Assembly: GCA_963169155.1 (NCBI GenBank)
Contig: CAUJGI010000793.1
Span: 1 to 10,457, forward strand
Origin: Chloroflexota bacterium
Lineage (GTDB): Bacteria; Chloroflexota; Anaerolineae; Promineifilales; Promineifilaceae
Direction of reading: 5' to 3'
Length of the DNA: 10,457 nucleotides
The stretch's first letter is position 1; the number at the start of each line of letters is the position of its first letter. The notes below the pieces were generated by a model. That model saw nothing but the letters and a program-made list of their open reading frames with translations, made no database searches and was not told where the DNA came from. The position numbers and the translations under genes are program-made. This document shows, piece after piece, positions 7,268-10,457 of the stretch.

Positions 7268-7284
7268 TCATTCCTACTCTTGAA

Positions 7285-8358
7285 CTATGTTAGAAACTGC
7301 GTATGCAGTTGGGTTTTGGAAAGAGATGCTAGATTTTCTGCCCCGGAGCAGAACATGGCGATGCGCAGTTCATCCGTGAGCGTCTCGGCCAGTTCAACGA
7401 CGCCAGCGACGCCGTTTTTGTCGGCGGCGCGGAGGAATTCACCGGCAAAGCCAACCAGGTTCGCGCCGAGGGCGATACATTTGGCCACGTCGATGCCGTT
7501 GCGGATGCCACCACTGGCGATGATGGGCAGATGGGGGGCGGCGCGGCGGCAGTATTGGATGGATACGGCCGTAGGAATACCCCAATCGATAAACGCCCCG
7601 GCCACCCGCGCGTGGCGTGTTGTTGGTGCGCGGTACATCTCCACCTGGCTCCACGAGGTGCCGCCCGCCCCAGCCACATCGATGGCCGCCACGCCTGCGT
7701 TCACCAGCTGGCGCGCCGTTTCCTCGGCAAAGCCCCAGCCAACTTCTTTGGCAATGACCGGTACAGGCAGATTGCGGCAGATTTGCTCCACTTTGCCCAG
7801 CAGGCTGGCAAAATTGCCGTCGCCTTCTGGCTGCACCGCTTCTTGCAGGGCGTTGAAGTGGAGGATCAGCGCATCGGCTTGGCACATCTCTACGGCGCGG
7901 CGGCATTGGTCCAGGCCGTAGCCGTAGTTGAGCTGCACTGCGCCCACGTTGGCAAACAGCAAAATGTCTGGGGCTACCTGACGCACGTGGTAGGTGTCGG
8001 CCAGGCTGGCATCTTCAATGGCGGCGCGCTGTGAGCCAAGCCCCATGGCGATGCCAACTGCCTGGGCCGCTTCGGCGAGCGTGCGGTTGATGAGACCGGC
8101 TTCCGGCGTGCCGCCCGTCATGGAGGAGATGAGTAGGGGGGTGCGCAGCGGTTTGCCAAAAAGCGTGGTGGTGGTGTCCACTGCCGCCAGATCGAGTTCG
8201 GGCAGCGCCTGGTGCATAAAAAAGTAATTTTCTAGCCCGGTTGTCAGTTTGTTGAAGGTGACGTTTTCTTCCAGATTGATACGGATATGATCTGCTTTGC
8301 GCCGTTCATGGATGTTGGCTTCGGTGTGAGTGATAACGGCCGTTTCGTTTTTGGGCAT
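7285..8358 (-). CDS. fni: Type II isopentenyl-diphosphate delta-isomerase (FMN-dependent)
   Basis: It interconverts IPP and DMAPP using reduced FMN and NADPH in the cytosol. The product is 357 residues, normal for the type II family, which has no relation to the type I Nudix-fold isomerases. Family motifs appear in order: RKADH (20-24), MTGG (80-83), GLGSQR (106-111), HFNALQE (167-173, with H167, N169, Q172 and E173 in the usual active-site pattern), KEVGWG (204-209), AGAGGTSW (229-236) and ASGGIRNG (281-288) for flavin phosphate binding. I chose the ATG at 8358, which has a strong GGAGGGG site. An in-frame ATG 39 bases upstream (8397) has no site. It probably forms a two-gene unit with the prenyl synthase. 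Type II enzymes often accompany the mevalonate pathway, but no other pathway gene is in view. Two ACGGCCGT copies are read as Thr-Ala-Val. Confidence 0.94.
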   Translation of the reverse strand: MPKNETAVITHTEANIHERRKADHIRINLEENVTFNKLTTGLENYFFMHQALPELDLAAVDTTTTLFGKPLRTPLLISSMTGGTPEAGLINRTLAEAAQAVGIAMGLGSQRAAIEDASLADTYHVRQVAPDILLFANVGAVQLNYGYGLDQCRRAVEMCQADALILHFNALQEAVQPEGDGNFASLLGKVEQICRNLPVPVIAKEVGWGFAEETARQLVNAGVAAIDVAGAGGTSWSQVEMYRAPTTRHARVAGAFIDWGIPTAVSIQYCRRAAPHLPIIASGGIRNGIDVAKCIALGANLVGFAGEFLRAADKNGVAGVVELAETLTDELRIAMFCSGAENLASLSKTQLHTQFLT

Positions 8359-8361
8359 ATA

Positions 8362-8368
8362 CCCCTCC
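8362..8368 (-). promoter_or_regulatory. Shine-Dalgarno site that selects the isomerase start
   Basis: On the - strand GGAGGGG is followed by TAT and then the ATG at 8358. The upstream in-frame ATG at 8397 lacks any such site and is rejected. Confidence 0.75.
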
Positions 8369-8388
8369 AATTCCAATTTCTCCAAATG

Positions 8389-8394
8389 AGTATA
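8389..8394 (-). promoter_or_regulatory. Possible -10 box for the isomerase-prenyl synthase unit
   Basis: On the - strand TATACT matches the -10 consensus at 5 of 6 positions and would start transcripts near 8382, giving a short leader. No convincing -35 box is seen 16-18 bases upstream, so this is tentative. Confidence 0.3.
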
Positions 8395-8533
8395 CATTGA
8401 CCAGTTTGGTTTTGCGAGGGTAAAGAAAAGTTTGATGTTCAGACGTGGTGTAAGTAAAGCCGGGGTAAAATGGGTAGGTTTTGCCGTACGCGTCTCATAG
8501 GCAAATTGTTTGTGGATTGTACGGCCGTATCGT

Positions 8534-8562
8534 TCGTCACCCCATTCTGGCTAAGATACAAT
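8534..8562 (+). promoter_or_regulatory. Candidate promoter for the UDP-glucuronate decarboxylase gene
   Basis: TCGTCA (8534-8539, 4/6) and TACAAT (8557-8562, 5/6) are 17 bases apart and point toward the decarboxylase, with a leader of about 150 bases. An ACGGCCGT copy (8521-8528) lies just upstream of the -35 box and another (8625-8632) lies in the leader. The 360-base divergent gap (8359-8718) otherwise shows no gene or hairpin that I can support. Confidence 0.45.
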
Positions 8563-8707
8563 AGCCGCAACCTGAACAACATCCATTACTGTGCCAGCCC
8601 AAAGACGCAGCCCCAGGTTGACGAACGGCCGTATCCCTCTATTTTGGCAAGAGTGCGCCTGGCCCGGCTGGTGAACAAGCCCAACTCTACCCGGCAAGTG
8701 GGCACAC

Positions 8708-8713
8708 AAGGAG
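8708..8713 (+). promoter_or_regulatory. Shine-Dalgarno site that selects the decarboxylase start
   Basis: AAGGAG lies five bases before the ATG at 8719. The frame is open upstream to an ATG at 8470, but that start lacks a ribosome site and would add 83 residues before the dinucleotide-binding fold. Confidence 0.85.
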
Positions 8714-8718
8714 ACACC

Positions 8719-9660
8719 ATGCGTGTTTTAATCACTGGAGCTGCTGGCTTTCTCGGCTCCCATTTATCAGATCGTTTTATTGGGGAAGGTCATACCGTGG
8801 TGGGTATGGATAACCTGATCACTGGCAATATGGACAATATTGCCCACCTGATGGGGCACGAGCGCTTCAGCTTCATCAAACATGATGTGAGCAACTACAT
8901 CTATGTGCCAGGCGAAATTGACGCTGTTTTGCACTTTGCTTCCCCGGCCAGCCCCAATGACTACCTGGAACATCCTATCCCCACGCTGAAAGTGGGCTCG
9001 TTGGGCACACACAACACCCTGGGCCTGGCCAAGGCTAAGGGGGCGCGCTACCTGCTGGCCTCCACCTCCGAGGTCTATGGCGACCCGCAGGTGAACCCGC
9101 AGCCAGAAACATATTGGGGTAATGTGAATCCAATTGGGCCGCGCGGGGTTTATGATGAAGCCAAGCGATTTGCCGAAGCGATGACCCTGGCCTACCAGCG
9201 CTACCACGGCCTGGAAACGCGCATTGTGCGTATTTTTAACACCTATGGACCACGGATGCGGCTGAATGACGGCCGTGTGGTGCCCAACTTCATCCACCAG
9301 GCGCTGACCGACCAGCCGATCACGGTGTATGGCAATGGCAGTCAAACCCGCTCCTTCCAATATTACAGCGATCTGGTTGATGGTATTTACCGCCTGCTGC
9401 ACTCCGATGAGGCTTTGCCCGTGAATATTGGCAATCCGAGCGAAATGACTATCGTGGAGTTTGCCAATGCGGTGGTCGAGATCGCTCGCAGTAAGTCGGA
9501 GATCGTGTTTGTGCAGCCGACCGATGATCGCTTTACCGATGATCCCAAGCAGCGCCGCCCGGACATCAGCAAAGCGAAGCGGGTGCTGGGCTGGGAGCCA
9601 AAAGTGCAGCTGGCCGAGGGCTTGAAGAACACGCTAGATTACTTCCGCGACAAGGTGTAA
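8719..9660 (+). CDS. UDP-glucuronate decarboxylase (UDP-xylose synthase), SDR family
   Basis: This is a 313-residue extended short-chain dehydrogenase/reductase. It is predicted to convert UDP-glucuronate to UDP-xylose and CO2 with bound NAD+ in the cytosol, supplying xylose for surface glycans. The N-terminal Rossmann signature is GAAGFLGSH with G7, G10 and G13, followed by acidic D31 after the second strand, which favours NAD. The catalytic set is in STSEVYGD (115-122) and Y145/K149 of YDEAKR. The stretch YWGNVNPIGPRGVYDEAKR is close to the UXS family signature. NTYGPRM (174-180), RSFQYYSDLVDG (211-222) and DDPKQRRPDIS (274-284) are also typical. A related NAD-dependent epimerase/dehydratase activity cannot be excluded, but UXS fits best. 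The gene is followed after 8 bases by an O-antigen ligase-like gene, which suggests a polysaccharide operon. One ACGGCCGT is read as Asp-Gly-Arg. Confidence 0.9.
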   Translation: MRVLITGAAGFLGSHLSDRFIGEGHTVVGMDNLITGNMDNIAHLMGHERFSFIKHDVSNYIYVPGEIDAVLHFASPASPNDYLEHPIPTLKVGSLGTHNTLGLAKAKGARYLLASTSEVYGDPQVNPQPETYWGNVNPIGPRGVYDEAKRFAEAMTLAYQRYHGLETRIVRIFNTYGPRMRLNDGRVVPNFIHQALTDQPITVYGNGSQTRSFQYYSDLVDGIYRLLHSDEALPVNIGNPSEMTIVEFANAVVEIARSKSEIVFVQPTDDRFTDDPKQRRPDISKAKRVLGWEPKVQLAEGLKNTLDYFRDKV

Positions 9661-9668
9661 GAGGAATT

Positions 9669-10457
9669 TTGCAGGAGATACGGCCGTTTCCCCGCACCAT
9701 TTATCACAGGCTGGTTGGCCATTCACAGTGGCAGCCAGCCTGGTTTGTGCTGCTGGCCGTGCTCCTGGGCGGGGCACTGGCGGTGCTGCCCCCGGCTGAA
9801 TCGGGACCGCTGCTGTTGCGTACGGCCGTCCTCGTGCTAACCCTCATCGAACCGCTGGCCGGGCTGTTTGCCGCCCTGCTCACGGGTCCGCTGGGCGCTA
9901 CGGAAAGTGGCTTGCTGGACAGCGGCCAATTCTACCTGCTGTTTAGCCTGCTCGCCTGGCTGGCCCACGGGCTGCGCCAGCGCCGTTTGTTTGTGCCGCG
10001 CACCTTTTTGGCCGTGCCCCTGGCGCTGTTCACGGGCATTGCCGCCGTTACGGTGGTGGACGCCCCATCTTACAACTTCGGCTTGAGAGAGCTGCTGAAA
10101 TGGGTCGAGATGTTGGCGATCATGCTGCTGGTGGTGGACCGGGTGACGATCTGGCAAGAGCGCCAGGAAGGTGGTGTGAAGCCGGTGGTTTGGCTGCTGG
10201 CGGCGCTTTTTGCCGCTGGATTGAGCCAGGCGGCGTTGGGCATCTACCAGTTTGGCCTGCGCGGCGACGGCCCGGAGCACTTTTTGGTGTTGGACCGGTT
10301 CTACCGGGCGTACGGCACGTTTAACCAGCCCAATCCGTATGGCGGCTTTATGAATTTAACGGCCGTTCTGGCCCTGGGTATCTTGCTCAGCTATCTGCCC
10401 CGCTTGTGGCAGTCGGTGCGGGCGCGGCGCTTTTTGTGGGCCGATTGGCTGCCGGTA
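9669..10457 (+). CDS. O-antigen ligase/polymerase-like membrane protein (partial, 3' end outside window)
   Basis: The frame stays open for at least 263 residues to the window edge. It encodes repeated hydrophobic helices, for example WFVLLAVLLGGALAVL (25-40), TAVLVLTLIEPLAGLFAALL (52-71), FYLLFSLLAWLA (88-99), FLAVPLALFTGIAAVTVV (113-130), MLAIMLLVV (148-156) and VVWLLAALFAAGLSQAAL (173-190). The segment YRAYGTFNQPNPYGGF (212-227) matches the R..GTF..PN..G pattern seen in the O-antigen ligase/Wzy family. Such proteins transfer or polymerise glycans on lipid carriers at the membrane. The start is uncertain. TTG at 9669, with GAGG four bases upstream, is the best candidate and gives an 8-base gap from the decarboxylase stop; a later start is possible. 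Three ACGGCCGT copies (9680, 9822, 10359) fall within it. Hydrophobic leucine-rich GC-heavy coding agrees with the family. Confidence 0.75.
   Translation, partial: MQEIRPFPRTIYHRLVGHSQWQPAWFVLLAVLLGGALAVLPPAESGPLLLRTAVLVLTLIEPLAGLFAALLTGPLGATESGLLDSGQFYLLFSLLAWLAHGLRQRRLFVPRTFLAVPLALFTGIAAVTVVDAPSYNFGLRELLKWVEMLAIMLLVVDRVTIWQERQEGGVKPVVWLLAALFAAGLSQAALGIYQFGLRGDGPEHFLVLDRFYRAYGTFNQPNPYGGFMNLTAVLALGILLSYLPRLWQSVRARRFLWADWLPV

Larger units (their letters stand above)
13..10366. repeat. Highly iterated palindrome ACGGCCGT, 16 copies across the window
   Basis: Exact copies start at 13, 220, 265, 665, 1423, 4887, 6632, 6764, 7565, 8336, 8521, 8625, 9269, 9680, 9822 and 10359. A random 8-mer would be expected about 0.2 times in this length. 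Bases flanking the octamer are not conserved. Three copies are non-coding. The coding ones use all three phases: Thr-Ala-Val eight times, Arg-Pro three times and Gly-Arg twice. This points to a DNA-level cause. Near copies with one changed end base (for example 251, 407, 1292, 1950, 2965, 3244, 3326, 3449, 4524) are also common. Confidence 0.9.

Noticed and set aside
7253..7921. 222-codon open frame on the + strand opposite the isomerase
   Set aside because: It is the antisense shadow of a clearly recognised enzyme, with low-complexity Ser/Arg/Ala composition and no start signal.
8359..8397. 13-residue longer start for the isomerase
   Set aside because: The upstream ATG has no ribosome site, while the ATG at 8358 has GGAGGGG at good spacing and gives a normal family length.
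8470..8718. 83-residue N-terminal extension of the UDP-glucuronate decarboxylase
   Set aside because: There is no ribosome site at 8470, and the extension covers the candidate promoter and two ACGGCCGT copies. The ATG at 8719 has AAGGAG and begins directly with the Rossmann fold.
1..10457. CRISPR arrays, insertion sequences, tRNA or rRNA genes, phage or toxin-antitoxin genes
   Set aside because: I looked for regular spaced repeats, transposase-like frames, terminal inverted repeats and conserved RNA gene sequences and saw none. The ACGGCCGT copies are irregularly spaced and too short for a CRISPR repeat.

Overview
The window most likely comes from a member of the Chloroflexota (Anaerolineae-like). 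This is an inference from the RpoC architecture (a long coiled-coil insertion after the N-terminal zinc site), moderately high GC, clear AGGAGG-type ribosome sites, and a type II isopentenyl-diphosphate isomerase next to a polyprenyl synthetase. No rRNA, tRNA, CRISPR array, transposase or phage gene is visible. Most of the window is core chromosome, and nothing in it forms an obvious defence or mobile system.

Layout. (1) 1-1378, + strand: the 3' end of an unidentified gene, then a 424-residue uncharacterised protein (disordered N-terminus, coiled coil, PH/GRAM-like region, C-terminal zinc ribbon). (2) 1379-1700: a 322-base regulatory region with two near-consensus sigma70-type promoters and a terminator-like hairpin that looks like an attenuator. 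(3) 1701-6053, +: rpoC, RNA polymerase beta' subunit, complete, without rpoB beside it, closed by a strong terminator at 6072-6105. (4) 6187-8358, - strand: type II IPP isomerase followed by a GGPP-type polyprenyl diphosphate synthase. They form a small isoprenoid unit transcribed convergently to rpoC. (5) 8359-8718: a divergent promoter region. (6) 8719 to the end, +: UDP-glucuronate decarboxylase (UDP-xylose synthase), followed after 8 bases by the start of an O-antigen ligase-like membrane protein that runs off the window. This is probably the edge of a cell-surface polysaccharide locus.

How the genes work together: Idi2 supplies the DMAPP/IPP balance and the synthase condenses these to a C20-type prenyl diphosphate. 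Uxs makes UDP-xylose for glycans that the ligase-like protein may polymerise or transfer. RpoC stands alone as a transcription unit with its own elaborate leader.

The most striking signal is not a gene. The 8-base palindrome ACGGCCGT occurs 16 times where about 0.2 copies are expected by chance. It occurs in coding and non-coding DNA and in all three codon phases, yet only once in the 4.35 kb of rpoC. It behaves like a highly iterated palindrome, similar in kind to cyanobacterial HIP1. One copy lies inside the spacer of an rpoC promoter.
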